64,000 nt of DNA from Tetradesmus obliquus (taxonomy: Eukaryota; Chlorophyta; Chlorophyceae; Sphaeropleales; Scenedesmaceae), in NCBI GenBank assembly GCA_030272155.1, contig CP126199.1, positions 2,902,501 through 2,966,500 on the forward strand, in the 5' to 3' direction. The position numbers and the translations under genes are program-made. Shown piece by piece: positions 13,327 through 26,186 of the stretch. Position 1 is the stretch's first letter; the number at the start of each line of letters is the position of its first letter. The notes beneath the pieces are model-generated. The model was not told the origin of the DNA, searched no databases, and saw only the letters and a program-made list of their open reading frames with translations.

Positions 13327-16300
13327 ATGGTGCAGCAGACCATACAGGCGCTGCAGGGCAAGCTTGGGCACTACAGCTCGCGTGTGAGCAGCAGGGTGGC
13401 CAATACCCTGAGTGCTGTGCGCAGCAGGTCAGGCCTGTATGGGGCTGCAGGAAGCTTTGCGAGCAGGGATGGAACTGCAGATGAGCTGGACCCTGCTGAC
13501 CCTAAGGCCAAGCACATGCAGCTGCAGAACACAGTGGTCAGGTGAGTGTGGCGTTGGGGGTGTCTGCGCTGGGAGGAGGCAGGCTGGACCGAGCAGCAGC
13601 AGCAGCTGCGGCAGCCACGCACAGCTGCAAGACGGATGCAGGAGCACGCAGGGTAGATGCCTATCAGCAGCAAGTGCTGCCCAGCATTGTGCAATGGTGA
13701 TCTGCTGAACTGCCTGTCTTGCATAGCACCTAAATGCACAACATGCTGTGCTGCAAGGAAACCTCACTGTACCCTATGCATACAATATGCCTAGTGGCTG
13801 AAAAGACCTGAACAATGGGTCACAGTGTAGTCCTTTGGTTTGTCACTGAGCTGCAGGGCGCTGCTGGTGGATGAGGTGCTGTATGAGCCCAGCAGGCTGC
13901 TCAGGAAGAACAGGAAGGCGGTGCTGCTCATCACAGGTGAGCAATGCGGCAGGTGTTACGGCTTGTACGATGCAGCCACCACGTCAGCACCACGTGCTGC
14001 ATGTCTGCCACTGCCGCATCAAGGTTTTCAACACTGGCTCGGAGTTGAAGCTAAATTGGGCAGCTGCTAGGCCACAGGTGTGGGCGCCTCATGGTGTCTC
14101 CCTTCCTGTCATGCACTGCTGCAACGGCTGCTGCCACAGCTGACTCCGCTGCCTCCACTGTCGTTGTGCATGCTTTGTGTGGCTGCAGGCGCTGATCTCG
14201 TGCTGGTGAAGATGACCAAGGACACCAGCACAGCCAGCAGCGCAGCAGATGGCAAGGCCAGCGGTGCAAACGCAGCGGGCGGCGGCAGCAGCGATGGCGG
14301 CACAGCGCCCGAAGATGCGCAGGCGTCTGTGTTGGCGCAGCATGAGCTGACAAAGGTGCGGCTGGTGCAGCTGGCACAACTCTGCAATCACTCTGCACAC
14401 AGCAACAGACGCTGGTGATGCCGTGTGCTGCTGCACTCTGCCTCAGCCACAGGCGCGCCACACAGACTGCCCTACGACTTTGTGCTTGCGCACATCACCG
14501 CTGCATTCCTGCAAGCATACGAAGCAAGCTGACATGGTGTTTGTGCCCGTACTGCACATCTGCAGATGATCAAGTGCACAGCCAGCGGCAGCAGGCTGGA
14601 GCTCGAGTTCATCGTGACTGGCAGTGCTCGCTTCAAGGTGTCAGCAGCAGCACTTGGCTTCAGCACCAGCAGCACAGAGCCTGCTGCAGCAGCCACGCCT
14701 GGCCCAGCTGGCACTGCTGCTGCTGCTGCTGCTGCTAGTGCAGCCAAGTCAGCAGCCGGCAGGACAGCTTCAGTAGAGGAGGAGGCAGAGTGGCAGGGCG
14801 AGGTAGTTGATGCTGCAGATATTAGCGCTGCGGAAGCTGGCACTGCAACATGGGGCGGCTGCAGCACAGCAACAGCTGACGAGGCTGCTGCAGACGCACC
14901 AGACTCGCAGCAACAGCAGCAGCAAGATGAGCTGGCCAGTACGCCACCTGCCAGCAGCGGCAGCGGCTTCATGCAGTGGCGGACGCTGCGGCGCAGCAGC
15001 GGCGGCGGCAGCGGCACCTTGGGCCGCAGCAGCAGCTACATGCGCAGCCTGGGCAGTAGTGTGGTGGAGGGCGCGCTGCGCAGTAGGCTGGTAAAAACAG
15101 ATGACGGGGAGTACTGGGTCAGCGTGGAGGCCTTCACACTGCAGTTCAGGTGAGGAGGAAAAACACGTGGTCGGTCCTATAGATACAGCAGCAAAAGAGT
15201 GAAAGTGAAAGTTGCAGCTTGAATGTGGCGTGTTGCATGCAGTGCGCCTGTATGTTTATATGCACGCTGGGCTGGCACGTGCATGGCCATGGTCGCTACG
15301 GCAAGCACACCTGCATCATCTGAATCAAGTGCATTATCAGTAGCTGTGCACTGCCGGCTTGTCTGCTTCATTACACAGAAGCTTTGAGGGCAAACCCTCA
15401 ACATGTACTTTTGCAGGGACGAGACGCTATGCAACATGGCTGCGGGGCTGGTGTCCTCGGGGCGCACCGCAATGCGCAGCGCGCTGGAGTGGCTGAAGCA
15501 GGGCCTGCCCTTCAGCCCCGAGTCTGCCATCACACACATCACGGAGTGCAGCAGCAGAGGCGCAGGTGGGCGTTGTGCCGGGGTACAGCATAGCAGTGCA
15601 GCGCCTGACGTGTTACAAGCTGGCAACATGGCCCTTGGCAAATTCAGATGGGATGTCGTTAGCCTGGGAGTCTTACAGCAGCAGAGTGGGTGGTGGAAAA
15701 CGCTTGCAACGCATGTAGTTTGCAGCAGATGAATCCACACCATCGCTGCGTGCTGGCTGCTTTCCTGCAGGCGTTGAGCTGCTGGTTGCTGGGCCCACTG
15801 CGTGGGGCACTGAGCTGCAGCTGCCTGACAGCTGGGTGGAAGCAATACAGGCGGCGCAGCTGCCAGAGGAGCAGCCACTCATGCAGCCACTGGAGGTGAG
15901 CTGTGCCTAAAGTCTCTGCTGATGTGCCTTTTGCTGTTCATGGTGTGCGCAAGCAGGGGTGCATAGTCGCTGCATCTGGCCACAGTTCACAGCTGCTGGC
16001 TCATCGCGGCGTGCAGCTGTGCGGTGGCTAGCGCCATTTGCAGCTGCGCTTCTGCGGCGCATGTGTGTAGTTTGATCATAAAGTGATGCTCTCAGCACAT
16101 AACGTGCAAACATGTGCGCATTTTTTTGGTGCATTGTGCGTACCACGTGCGGTGATTGCTGCGTCCACGCACACCAACTCTCCAACTTGCCTGCAGGTGC
16201 CTGATGGCCCAGCAGCTTTCAAGGTGCACCTGGCCACGCCTGCAGGCCTGGCAGAAGCCACACTGCTGCCTGAGATGCTGGCGCTGCTTGCTCGCCAGGC

Positions 16301-19300
16301 CAACCCGCAGCACACCGGGCAGCTGCTTGCGGTGCCCATTCGCCTGGGCGGCACAGGCATCCCTGCAGCCGGCCTGCAGCAGCAGCAACAGCAGCAGCTG
16401 CAGGCATTTGACGCATCCATGCTAAAACCAGCGAGGCATGGCTCAATGCAGCGGCACAGCAGCTTAGGGTCAGGAAGGCGGCGAGAGCAGGAGCAGCTGC
16501 AGCAGCGTGATGCAGCAGCATATGCAGGGCCAGGAGCGCCATGCAGCCAGCCTGGTTTTGACTGCAGCCAGCAATGCAGCAAGGGCGTGGATGGGGCTCT
16601 GCCGAGTTTAGAGCGGCTCAGCAACCTGGGCCTTGGCTTTCCAGGTGATGCACAGCAGCATCAGCAGCAGCAGCAGCAGCAGGATGAGGACGGCTTGAGT
16701 TGCTACCATAGCTTCTCTGGGGCGGCAGTCATGGTTGGCAGCAGCAGCGACAGAGCACATGATATACCAAACACTGGCAGCACAGACGGCAGCAGCAGTC
16801 AGCAGGGGCAGGGTTGCGCACATGCAGGTGGTGCTGCTGGCGGCACCCCTGCTGCAGATGCTTCTGTACTGCTTGCGTCCAAGCACACAGCAACCAGCAG
16901 GAATGTCAAAGTTGGATGGAGTTTGGACGAGGGTTCCAGCCAAGCGGCAGGCGCCATCGCCAACAAGCAGCAGCAGCCAGCAGCAGACGCATGCAGGTGC
17001 ATGGGTGATGGCCACCAACAGCAGCTGGTACACCAACTTCAGCAGCAGCAACTGCAGCAGCAGCAGCAGCAACTGCAGCAACAACAGCAGCAAATCCGCC
17101 ACCAGCAGCATGTGCAGCAGCAGCAGCAGCAGTACCTGCAGCAGCACCACCAGCAGCCGCAGCGTGTTGGCTTACGCTTCCGAGCAAAGCGTGCCGCAAA
17201 ACGGCTGATGCGGCGAGTTACGCCTGGGAGCCTCATAGCCAGCTATCGCTCAGCAGGCGGCAGGACCCTGTCAGGCCCTCCAGGCATCAACAGCAGAACA
17301 TTGCAGCAGCAGCACAGCAGCAGTTCTGCTGCTGCCAGCAGCAAGAGCGCAGTGCTGCAGCGCTGCGCCAGCAGCCCTGGCGGCTTCCTGCGGCTTGGCT
17401 CTTTTGTAGAAGAGGAGGAAGAGGAGGAGCAGCTTGACAGTGTAGCTATGCTAGACGCGTCAGAAGCTGCTTGCAGGATCCACACCAGCAGCATGCCTGC
17501 AGTGCAGCGGGACAGCTCGTTTGGCGTTCATCACAGGTTTGGCAGCAGCGGTGACCTGTTGTCCATGGATGTGGCACCTGCAGAGGGAGCAGTGGCTGCG
17601 CCAGCTGCTGAGCATGCTGCTGCTGCATTGAATTCCAGGCAAACTGCAGACCTGGCTGCAGCTGCAGCTGCAGGTGCAGAGTGCACAGCAACTAGCGTGC
17701 CTGCACAGCAGCCAGATGTGCAGCAGCAGCAGCAGCAGTTGGCGCGGCAGGGCAGCGTTGCCAGCTCTGAAGCATCGCTTGCTTCTGCAGATGCCTACGA
17801 GGATAGCAGCAGCAGGGTGCCGGCCGGCAGCAGCGGCAGCAGCGCTGGCAGCATCAGTGGCACCAGCAGGCCAAGCTTGCCGCTGCAGCAGCAGCAGCAG
17901 GATGAGCAGGAAGAGCTGCGGCTTTCGTTCATGTCAGAGAGGGAGGTGTATGCTGTGATACACGTGCAGCTGCTGCCAGGCTGCAGTGACAGCAGCATTG
18001 CATCTAGCAGCGTATCGGCAGCCACAGCAAGCAGCCCCTTCGCCAGGGCAGCTGCAGCAGCAGCAGACACCGCAGCAGGAGCAGTAGCAGCTGCATCTGG
18101 GTCATCCGCAGCAGCGCCGAGTGTGCTTGTTCTGGGGAACCACAAAGCTGTGCTAACAGCGCAGGAGCAGCAAGCCTTGTCAGCAGTTGGCCTAACAGCT
18201 GGGCTGTTGTGTGGCTTGGGGGCGCTGCTGCTGCACTCAACTGCAGGCCAGCTGCTGGTGCTGGTAGCTGCTGTGTTGAATGCAGCATGCATGGCAGCTG
18301 CAGCTAGGCCTGCATGGCTGCATAGGGCAGTGCATGCCTTCAGACACAGCAGCAGGCTCAAAGCAGCAGGATCTACGTGCATAACACGCAGCCACAGCAG
18401 CACCAACAGGCCTTACTCTAGCTGGGCAGCAGAAGCAGCAGGCAGGGCAAGCCAGTATGGGCATGCGCGCACGCCTAGCTGGGACATGGCTTCTGTAGCA
18501 GCAGGCGCAGTGCCTCCCAGCACTAGTGCTGCTTCGGGCGATGCCGCACTGCAGCAGCAGGATGCAGCTGCAGCTGCGGATAGCGGGGCGCTGTTGGTTG
18601 GCGCTGCTGGGGGCCTGCGGTTGCGGCTGCTGTATGGTGGCTTCATGCGGGAAGCGCTTGGGCTGCTGGAAGAGCAGATTCTGGCCTACAGGAGCGTGCG
18701 GGAGCGTGCCGTGGCTGCTGTGGCAACACAGCTGGCAGGTAGGGGTCCTATTCGTGAGGTGCTTTGCCCTGCATGCTGCTTGTGTGAACAGCTGTGAGCT
18801 TGGTGTATTCAGCCGGTGCGTAGGCAACAGCATGGCATTGGAGTTCAGTTGAATAGTTGCAAGCTGCTGAGTATGGCGATGCCTGCTGTACCTGCTGCCT
18901 GCAGTTGCCCTGGAGGGAGATGCTGCAGCACATGCTGCGGATCAGGGCCACCCGGAGCATGCGCTGATGCCTGGCGTGGTGCTAATCTCAGACCCTGAGC
19001 CCGACTGGATGACGCCAGACTGGCGCTTCAGGATCATCGTTGCACGGTGAGGCGAATTCACTGGCTGTGAGGTGGTGTCGCAGTGGTGCTGTGTGCTGTG
19101 CAACGCCGCAGCACATGCAGGCTGCTGTTTGCTGCAGCAGCACAAGTTGCTTGCTTGCGCAGCACTTGCCTGCTATGTGCCCTGTGTACATGTATCCATT
19201 GCCTCAAGCAACCTTGCACTTTGTAAACGTAATGTGCGCAGCCCCACGGTGGAGGAGCGGCGCAAGGTGGCACAAATCGTGCACGCCTGGCGCAGCAGCT

Positions 19301-19479
19301 TTGCAGCCCACCGGCTGCTGAGCCAGCCGCCGCCGCACTTTGGCTGGTTCCAGCAGCAGCTGAGCCTGAAGCCGCTGCTGGTCACACCCCAGGGCTATGT
19401 AGTGCTGCTGATCAAGGTAAGAGATTGCTACAAGTCAGATGCGGCAGACATGTGAAGTCAACATGGGCAGCAGCCTTTG

Positions 19480-19540
<61 letters not shown>

Positions 19541-20824
19541 GTCATCATCATCATGTGTTATCATGTTTTGGTGGCATGCATGCCACACAAGCACCTCCCG
19601 CTGCTTGTTTCAATTCCCACTTCAAGCGCATGCTGCAAGCAGTGTTTTACACTGCTGGCTTGGAGGCGCTGCTGCTGCAGCTGCGATGCCAGGGCATCAA
19701 CACACGAGTGCTTGCTTATTCACTGCGTCAAGCCCATGCACACCTGCGCCTGCACCCACCCTATGTCTCTGCCCATGCCCCTGCCTGCAGATGCAAACTG
19801 TAGTGAAGATGTCACGCTCGCTGGCGGCTGCTGGCCTGCGCGTGTCTGACATGGTGGCCCACTGCGGCTTCATCTGGTCCTTCATGTTTGAGGTGCTGGC
19901 GCCACACAAGCACCCGGCTGGCCGACTCATCATGATCACCGACATGACCGGCATCAAGCTGGGGCAGGCAGTGGGGGAGGGCCAGGTGAGCCGCCAGCTT
20001 GCCTTGTTTCTTTGGATAAAGGGTCTTGTCACCTGGTGGCGCTGTTTGCCAGGCCATTGGTGCTGGCGAACACCCACTCATGCTGCTTGCACAGCGCGGT
20101 ACGATGTTCTGCCACCTGATGCATGGAAGGCCTCTCCAGCAGGGGCCAATCAGTCTACAGAACACGGATACGCAGTGAGGCGGCATTGCAATCCAGTCGC
20201 GTATTTGCATGCATGCCACAAGCTCGCAGACCACGTTTAACACACGCGCTTACCCTAAGCTGTCGCGTGCATGTGCGATATGCAGGTTGGTGCGCGGGCC
20301 ATTGGTGATGTGTGCTTTGCCTGGCCTGAGCGGCTGTGCCGCTGCCTGGTGCTGGGCACGCCCTCCTGGTTCAACATGCTGTACCGTATGGTGCGGCCGC
20401 ACCTGTCGCCCAGTACACGCGCCAAAGTGCAGGTGGGCCGCATGGCAGCAGCAGTGCAGATGTCAGGGATGTGAGCAGCTGCAACTGTTGGTTGGCTGGT
20501 TTGGCTTGCATGGCATGCGCTGCTGCTGTTTCGTACTGCACCTTGCTGCGGGCTGAGCGCAACTGCAGGGGCATTTACAGCTCTGTGCCGCAGTGGTATG
20601 TTGTAGCAAACTACACACCACACTGATGCCTGTTGCGCGACCGCTTTACCATGCCACTGCAGGTCATGTGTGATGCGGAGGAGGCCGCTGCTGAGCTGGC
20701 GCGCTGCCTGGGCCCTGAGCTGGTGCCTCAGGAGTTTGGGGGCCCCTGTGCACTGCCCTATGATGAGTACCCTGCACAGAAGCAGCTGCTGAAGCTTGTG
20801 GCGCAGCTGCAGCAGCAGCGCTAG
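13327..20824 (+). CDS. Large protein with C-terminal Sec14/CRAL-TRIO lipid-binding domain
   Basis: Twelve exons: 13327-13541, 13857-13936, 14189-14355, 14566-15149, 15417-15565, 15771-15895, 16197-18738, 18905-19046, 19242-19416, 19791-19985, 20286-20432, 20663-20824. They sum to an intact 1560-aa frame. Residues about 1340-1540 look like a CRAL-TRIO fold: ITDMTGIKLG, then YPERL-like WPERLCRCLVLGTPSWFN, then LVPQEFGG before the stop. This fold binds phospholipids or other lipids and moves them between membranes. A hydrophobic double segment at about residues 1100-1148 could be a membrane hairpin. The first 440 residues have strand-rich segments (AVLLITGADLVLVKM, RLELEFIV) that could be PH-like; this is a guess. 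The 2.5-kb exon 7 is mostly low-complexity Gln/Ser/Ala. The C-terminal assignment is firm; the function of the rest is unknown. Confidence 0.82.
19481..19554. repeat. ATC/CAT trinucleotide microsatellite
   Basis: About 24 ATC units with one interruption (gtc) lie in intron 9 of the Sec14-like gene, between the donor at 19417 and the acceptor before 19791. It is non-coding in the gene model. The His, Asp and Ile runs it gives in raw translation are artefacts. Confidence 0.95.
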
Positions 20825-22314
20825 ACGGCTGTGCAGATGGGGCTGTTGGAGGCAAGCGTGTGGGGTGTTCTGGTGGGTTTCATATATTGGGGGGTAACTC
20901 CTGCTAGGCTGGTAGCTTGCAGGAACTCGTTTATACATGTCTGTGCCAATGTGACCAGCTTTGGCGTGCAGTTCATCAAACTGTTCATGGGTTTCTCCTC
21001 AGTATTGGTTGCAGCCAGCAATTGGTTGAAGCAAGCACCGTACAATTCTTTCTGCCCAGCAGAGCAGAGGCATGCTGTTGCAGGATGGCTTGCTGCTATT
21101 GTTTGATGAAGCATGGCGTGTCGCATGGCTGTTGTACATGGCTGTTCGGACTGTAAAGATGTGACAGGCTCAGGGGCTGTACATGCATGAATGCCACATT
21201 AACTTGCAGGATGGTGTGTGCTGCAGCGTGGTAAGGCGTAGGTGGGGTTGTGTTCTGATGTTGTGGGTATTTGCTGCAGCAGCTGCAGCTGACCGCGTTG
21301 AACATTCCTGGTGTACACATGTACACCAAAAGTGATACATGTTCTTTCTGCCAAGCTTCCAACATGCACTGGGTGTGTCTGGCCATGCTGTGATGCTGCA
21401 TCATGATGCTGGCATTTGGACGGCAGATATTCTGTGCAGTGGTAAGACAACATTCGGTGAGCCACACTGGATGCTGCCATTGACAGTATCGAGCTGCAAT
21501 CGGGAACAGTTGTGCATTTTGTAATGTGAATATATATGTTGTTGGTATCAGGGCCACAGGTACGCTGTGAAGTTGCATGTTGGTGCGCAAGAAGCTTGCC
21601 GTTGGAGGGCACAGCTGGCAATCATAACAGTTGCATGAGTCATGCAACAGGCAGTGTTGCCTCCATGTGGCCATGGATCCTGTTGAGCTGGAAATGTAAC
21701 AATCCAGCAGGTGGCTATCGTTCACTGATGTCGAGGACGCAAGGAGCGTGCAGGCAGGCTTGCCAAGCCAGGAAACACAGTGAGTGCCAAGGTTGCAGTT
21801 CAACTGGGCTGCCGTAGCTAGGCTGCAGTGCTGCTTCTGGCTGTTTAACTGTCCTTGACCGTGGCTGCGCTACAAAAGCGTGATGTGTATGCTCCATGTG
21901 TACGCTCGTGACTGTGCTGCCAAAGGCAACTCATTAGACAATTCAGTCAGCAGGTTCTGCATGATGTTCAAACCAAGAGCTGAGCTCTAACATTCATGAC
22001 GTGTCAGCAGTGTTGAGCGAGCCTGTTCAACAAAAATGTACATCAATTTGACTGCATTGCTGATTATAGTAAGCTCAGTGCTGACACGCACGCAAGGACG
22101 CCAAACGTGCCAGGGCACAACACCTGTGTAGCATCGTGGTACTACATGCAGTGCTGACTTAACTATCCTTGTTTGCCGTTATATCCGACCTTTGACTCTG
22201 CGGCAGCCGTTCATTCGTTTGTGCTTTCAGCTGGTCAACCTCCCGCCGTGAGCAATCGTGCACTGTTCTCATCCGATCCGGCGCCTTCTTCGCTAATATC
22301 TCAAGCTTGTAAAG
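20825..22314. other. Intergenic region, Sec14-like gene to DNAAF1
   Basis: It should hold the Sec14-like 3' UTR and the DNAAF1 promoter and 5' UTR. Open frames here, including a long one on the minus strand at 21096-21803, have Cys/His/Thr-rich, repeat-free translations unlike proteins. Nothing else was recognised. Confidence 0.4.
21152..21156 (+). promoter_or_regulatory. Candidate TGTAA poly(A) signal, Sec14-like gene
   Basis: TGTAA is the usual poly(A) signal of green algae. This copy lies 328 bases after the Sec14-like stop codon, a typical 3' UTR length. Transcript ends were not seen. Confidence 0.4.
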
Positions 22315-25050
22315 ATGGAGATGACCAAGTCAGCGCTACAAGACCTGTGCACGCAGCACAAGCTGTACAGGACCCCTCACTTGAACGACAAGCTGTACCT
22401 GCACTTCAAAGGCTTCACACACATAGCTAACCTAGAAGAATACATCAACCTCAAGGCTCTGTTCCTGGAGAGCAATGCCCTGCAATCCCTGGACGGCCTG
22501 CCCAGGCTTGAGCAGCTCAAGTGCCTGTAAGATCCTGCAGCCAGGCTGCGAACTGAAGCAGCATCGCCCTAGCATGCTGCACTCAGCATGCGCAGCACAC
22601 GGCACCTAGTCGAATGGTAGCAGTGCTTGATATTGTGACAGGCATGCTGTGGCATGGCAGCTGCACAGGATATGATGGAGCTGATGTGCGCAGCACGCTG
22701 CTTTGTCGCGTGGCCTGAGGTTTGTCTGCTGCTGTCCTGCAACTCTTGTTGTGACATCTGTAACTCTGTGCAGGTATGTGCAGCAGAACTGCTTGCGCAG
22801 CCTCAGCGGCTTGCAGCAGCTGCCCAGCCTGGACACTCTCAACATCAGCTCCAATGGACTGGACTCCCTGGAGCACTTGCAGGACTGCCCTCTCCTGTCA
22901 ACGCTGACAGCAGAGCACAACCACCTTAGCACCTTGCAGGGCCTGGCGCCGCTGCTGCAGTGCACCAACCTGCACACGCTGGACCTGCAGCAGAACAACA
23001 TAGAGGACCCTGCAGTGGTGGATGCCATCATTGCACACCTGCCCCAGCTGCGCTGCCTGTACCTGAAAGGCAACCCTGTGGTCTCGAGCATCAAGAGCTA
23101 TCGCAAGGTAATCATCAGCAGGTGCCCCAACCTGACCTACCTGGATGACAGGCCAGTGCAAGAGGAGGAGCGCCGCTGTTGCGAGGCATGGTGAGTGCTC
23201 ACAGTCTGTGCATACCCCGTGCGAGAACTGCTTTTGCACCTAACCTGGGCAGTGTTTTGATGCAAGTAGGCAGTATGGTTTTTGGAGTTGATGCCCTGGT
23301 GCGCCACTGCTGTCTGCTACAGTCATGCACCACCAGATGCAGCAGTTTCAGCAGCTAAAGTGTGTGGTAGAATCAGGTATGTCTGAGAGGCTGCGCAGCA
23401 GGTGTAGGCCTACTGTGTTCTGCTGCTGGCGCTGTCTTGCTGTGCTCATTGGGGCGGACAGCTCACTCGTTGTGCAATGGTGCTGCTTTCCTGCAGGGCT
23501 GTTGGCGGCATGGATGCAGAGCGTGACGAGCGCGTGCGCATCAAGGAGGAAGCTGCAGCAAGGGACAGGCGCAACTTTGAGTGGATGCAGCAGCTCAGGC
23601 GTGAAGGCTTCAGAAAGGTGGGTGCACAGGCAAATGCCTGCTGGACATGATGTTCAACGCGTGCATGCAATCGGACCCGCACGTACAGCGCATGTGCATG
23701 CACCAGCAGCAACAACAGCTGTCTGGAGCAGGCAGCTTGATGTGCATGCGCTTGCACCGCAAGGATCACACACTCCTCACCCCGCCTCAAACATCATTGG
23801 CGCTGCTGCTGCTGCTCTGTTTGCAGCGGCGCGCCATGCTGGGCCTGCCAGATGGAGACACCGACCCCTTCATGGACACACTGGCACAGGATGAGGCCAG
23901 CAGGGACCAGCACGGCAGCGGCAGTGACAGTGACAGTGGCAGCGAGTTTGAGTTCCCCCAGGAGCCTCCCGAGCTGCTGGCGGCGCGGCAGCAGCTGGCA
24001 GCATACACGGCGCGACCAGACGAGGAAGAGCCCGCAGGTAGGTGCACAGCAGCATAGATTTCTCTGTCTGCAGCCGCTGGCTACGCCTCGTCTTGCTAGG
24101 CCTTGTATAGCTGCAACATGCAGAAGTCCGCAACGATCATTGGTTGCAGGCGTGCATCGCAGCCCGCACCATCAATACTGTGTAGGCATGCCATGCGCTT
24201 TGCGCACTCCCATGGTGCTGTTTTGTGTGCCACTAACATAGCAGCTTGGTTGACTGCTGCTGCCTTCTGCCCACGAATTGCAGAGATGGCACGCACGCGG
24301 CAGCAGCTGGCACAGCAGGGCCAGGCAATTCAGGAGGGCAGCTGGTCAGGAGCGGATGCGCCGGCTTCAGGCGCTGGCAATGATGGCACCATTTACCTGG
24401 AGTCAGTCAGGGCAGCACAGCGGGAGCTGGATGCAGCAGGAGGCGCAGCGCCAGCACCGATACGCACAGCTACAGGGGGCGGCAGCGCAGGCATTGCCCC
24501 TGTGGTGGCTGGCACAGGTCTTCAGGCAGCTCGCCTGGGGCCAGATTTTGGCAGGCTGCGGGCAGCAACCCAGGCAGCACTGGCAGCAGCTGGCTTGTCA
24601 GAGGTCGCGGATGGCCCTGCTGCAGCACGTGGAGAGCTAATGTTTGCAGATGGCAGCAGCAGTGACAGCGCAGATAGCAGCAGTGATGTGGCGTACCCTG
24701 GCCAGCAGCACTCTGCTGGGCAGCAGGCAGCAGAGCCCCCTGAGGAGCTGTGCAAGATTGGCAGCTGGTCCAGCGGTTCAGGAGATGCTGGTAGCGCAGA
24801 TGCAGATGCTGCTGTAGAGGAGGCAGCGCTTGATAGCCGCCAGCCAAGGGGCAGCGGCACTGGCAGCCAGGCTGGCACGGAGGGCAACTGCAACAGTGAT
24901 GATGAGGACAGCAGCAATGCAGCAGTTGTGTCACCAGATGATGTTGTGGTTCTAGCTGAGCCGTCGGCAGTGCAGACTGCAGGGCTTGAGACGGCCGCAG
25001 CTGTGGAGAGCGCAGGCCTGGCTGCCAACAGCCTGTATGAGCTTGATTGA
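22315..25050 (+). CDS. DNAAF1 (ODA7): DNAAF1/ODA7 (LRRC50): leucine-rich-repeat dynein arm assembly factor
   Basis: A cytoplasmic factor needed to preassemble axonemal dynein arms. Exons 22315-22526, 22774-23190, 23497-23617, 23827-24037 and 24284-25050 give 575 aa in one frame. The N terminus has the family signature [20 protein letters not shown] followed by [13 protein letters not shown]. Leucine-rich repeats fill residues about 40-190 ([33 protein letters not shown]). They end in the cap motif [10 protein letters not shown] and an [10 protein letters not shown] segment. A charged stretch ([16 protein letters not shown]) comes next, and the C-terminal half is low-complexity, acidic and Ser/Ala-rich, as in other members. 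The start is the first ATG before the signature. The two other cilium genes lie about 25 kb away. Confidence 0.94.
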
Positions 25051-25796
25051 TGTACCTGCTGCGGCCACCAAGGTTTGACTGGATAATGTCTGGAGGGCCT
25101 TCCTCTGCCCTCTATTGCAAGACACGTAAGGGTACGTCACGAATGGATCAATTAACAAGTGAATGTGTGAGGTGATCACGGGTGGAAGTGTGTGTCATGG
25201 CCACCAGCATGCACACCGTGTGCAGTGAGGCACAGTGGAGCAGAGCGGCTTTGCCTGCATGGCACAATGGTATGGCATGGTTGTTTGAGCAGCTTTTGCG
25301 CCTTTAGATCGTTTTAGATTGATTTTATGTGTAATGCAGCTGTATGCTGCGTGTGCTGATTGATGATGCATGCTGGCTTGCCAACAAGCTGGCGTCAGGC
25401 ACTGGCACCCCGTGCCTACTGTGAAGTTCGCATACCAATCCACGGACTCCGGCCTGCAAGTGTTGGAGAAGCAAATGAACATGCTATGAAAATTTGTTGA
25501 GTTCAGAGTTTTACAAAAAAAGAGTCAGAATGCTGAGCCCGGGTCAGCATGCCGCGGGTCGCCACCACAGGTACGTGTGGTGTGCATCGCAGCACCGTCA
25601 ACCTGTTGTCAGTGAGCAGACTAACGCATCTGGGGTCGCCTCGTTTCGCCATCTACACATGAACATAATAGCTTTCAGCAACTTGTAAGCAGTCTTCAGC
25701 TCACGTGCAGTTTCCACCGTACTCTACGCCTTGCCGGGAAGCAGTTCTCATTGCAGAAGCCATTCTTGCTCCTTATTACACTCACCGCTTTGTAAA
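25051..25796. other. Intergenic region after DNAAF1
   Basis: This contains the DNAAF1 3' flank and the promoter of the small single-exon gene that follows. No other gene was recognised. Confidence 0.4.
25330..25334 (+). promoter_or_regulatory. Candidate TGTAA poly(A) signal, DNAAF1
   Basis: TGTAA lies 280 bases after the DNAAF1 stop codon in the sense orientation, matching the algal signal and spacing. Confidence 0.45.
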
Positions 25797-26186
25797 ATGA
25801 TGAGCTTGTCTAGTCGCAACATGGTGCAAAGCACAAGCAGCGTCACAGCTGCTACGCTGCCCAGCCCTAGCCACTGCTGTAGAGGGGTGCAGCACAGGAG
25901 GGGCAGCCTCACTACCACACGGGCCTGGAGCGAGCTGATTGCCGCATCAGCTGCTATACCTGCATCCCCTTACTTCCCAGTAGCAGCAGCAGGCTTTGGC
26001 GCGTTTTCGTATGCTTATGTGCTGCCTTTCTGGCAGAACACTAGGCCCATGGCAGCCAGGGAAGCAGACCGGCCTGAAGTTGCTGGCACCTACAAGCTCT
26101 ACAACACCAACAAGAAGAGCAAGACGGTGTCAGGAACCACATCTAAGCGTGTGAAGGCAGGCACCATTCGCATCAAGGCCAAGTAG
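25797..26186 (+). CDS. Small putative organelle-targeted protein, paralogue A (unknown family)
   Basis: A 129-aa single-exon frame starting at the first of two adjacent ATGs (MMSLSSRN). The first 45 or so residues are Ser/Thr/Arg-rich with few acids, like a chloroplast or mitochondrial transit peptide. A RAWSELIA motif follows, then a hydrophobic stretch (YFPVAAAGFGAFSYAYVLPF) that could span a membrane once, and a Lys/Arg-rich tail ending in RIKAK. I do not recognise the family. The gene at 28708-29373 shares the RAWSELIA motif, the FPVAA hydrophobic segment, an aromatic-Gln junction and a basic tail, so the two are probably paralogues. A subunit of a respiratory or photosynthetic membrane complex is possible, but that is only inferred from size and shape. 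Confidence 0.7.
   Translation: MMSLSSRNMVQSTSSVTAATLPSPSHCCRGVQHRRGSLTTTRAWSELIAASAAIPASPYFPVAAAGFGAFSYAYVLPFWQNTRPMAAREADRPEVAGTYKLYNTNKKSKTVSGTTSKRVKAGTIRIKAK

Noticed and set aside
21096..21803. 235-codon minus-strand open frame between the Sec14-like gene and DNAAF1
   Set aside because: The translation is Cys/His/Thr-rich without motifs or domain pattern, and no splice or start context supports it.
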